A DNA stretch of 64,000 nucleotides from Bacteroidales bacterium UBA1794 (GTDB taxonomy: Bacteria > Bacteroidota > Bacteroidia > Bacteroidales > Bacteroidaceae), in contig DCFW01000027.1 in NCBI GenBank assembly GCA_002315435.1, forward strand, positions 124,001-188,000. The letters run 5' to 3'. A program made the position numbers and the translations under genes. Numbering within the stretch: the stretch's first letter is position 1; each line of letters opens with the position of its first letter. Under the pieces are notes generated by a model. The model was not told where the DNA came from. It did not search any database and saw only the letters and a program-made list of their open reading frames with translations. Shown here piece after piece: positions 63,858-64,000 of the stretch.

Positions 63858-64000
63858 TTATGCTTTCCTCACATTCTTCTGCCTAAAGTAAAACAGTACG
63901 CACGACAAAGAACAAAAAGAACTTATCACAAATACGATCCCGGTAGATGACATGATATTACCCAATCCTACAATTGGCGAAACCAATCCTCCTATAGCAA
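63858..64000 (-). CDS. C-terminal end of an integral membrane protein, probably an MFS transporter
   Basis: A minus-strand frame enters from the right edge and ends in TAA at 63858-63860, giving 46 residues. They include AIGGLVSPIVGLGNIMSSTG, a helix (IVFVISSFCSLSCVLFYF) and a basic tail (RQKNVRKA). The last-helix plus basic-tail pattern suits a 12-helix exporter such as a Bcr/CflA-type MFS protein, but so little is present that only 'membrane transporter' is safe. It is convergent with the AraC-type regulator gene. Confidence 0.6.
   Translation of the reverse strand, partial: AIGGLVSPIVGLGNIMSSTGIVFVISSFCSLSCVLFYFRQKNVRKA

Overview
The window looks like chromosomal DNA of a gut-type Bacteroides or close Bacteroidales relative. 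Evidence: several upstream regions carry the Bacteroidota -7 promoter box TAnnTTTG, Shine-Dalgarno sequences are weak, and the gene content is typical (a hybrid two-component sensor with AraC output, Mfa/FimA-type lipoprotein fimbrillins, a C11 peptidase, a rhaB-rhaI-rhaT-rhaD operon, pectin and uronic-acid glycosidases). No rRNA, tRNA or CRISPR array was recognised.

Layout. 1-3.4 kb: end of a flippase-like membrane protein, rsmA, and a DUF349 protein. 3.7-16.2 kb: a dipeptidyl peptidase IV, then a pectin-use locus (hybrid sensor-regulator, CE12-CE8 fusion, CE8 esterase, GH105 hydrolase) with a divergent hexuronate-type transporter. 16.3-34.3 kb: the most unusual region. A leftward cluster encodes a DUF3575 outer-membrane protein, a FimB/Mfa2-like anchor, five fimbrillin-like lipoproteins and three tandem tip-adhesin paralogues. 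After these come two MutS-domain-I-like ('MSL') genes and a C11 cysteine protease. The three adhesins are nearly identical except for a 144-bp 3' window, whose substitution pattern is that of a diversity-generating retroelement (DGR) variable region. Each is followed by the same hairpins. No reverse transcriptase or template repeat was seen, so a DGR would have to act from elsewhere or have been lost. The start of the operon abuts a ~500-bp segment bounded by perfect 22-bp inverted repeats and next to a tyrosine recombinase, which suggests phase-variable expression. The region also holds four copies of a 32-bp hairpin repeat and a gene-free stretch rich in inverted repeats.

36.1-49.6 kb: a short DUF2007-like gene, acyl-CoA synthetase with its XRE-cupin regulator, the arginine/proline cluster (proC, argD, argC, argG, a GNAT gene, argR), the rhamnose operon and a ferredoxin. 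49.8-56.4 kb: a uronate/oligosaccharide locus (MFS permease, GH88, GH97, heparinase II/III-like lyase). 56.6-60.8 kb: a tripartite exporter operon (TolC-like, HlyD/EmrA-like, MFS) preceded by a 28-codon open frame. 61.1-63.8 kb: a propeller-sensor AraC regulator without kinase domains, then the 3' end of a convergent membrane-transport gene.

Main hypothesis: 17.5-35.6 kb is a switchable pilus locus that displays several DGR-diversified tip lectins. Its subunits would be processed by the operon-encoded C11 protease at a shared Thr-Arg/Lys site. The sequence patterns are visible directly; the mechanisms are inferred.
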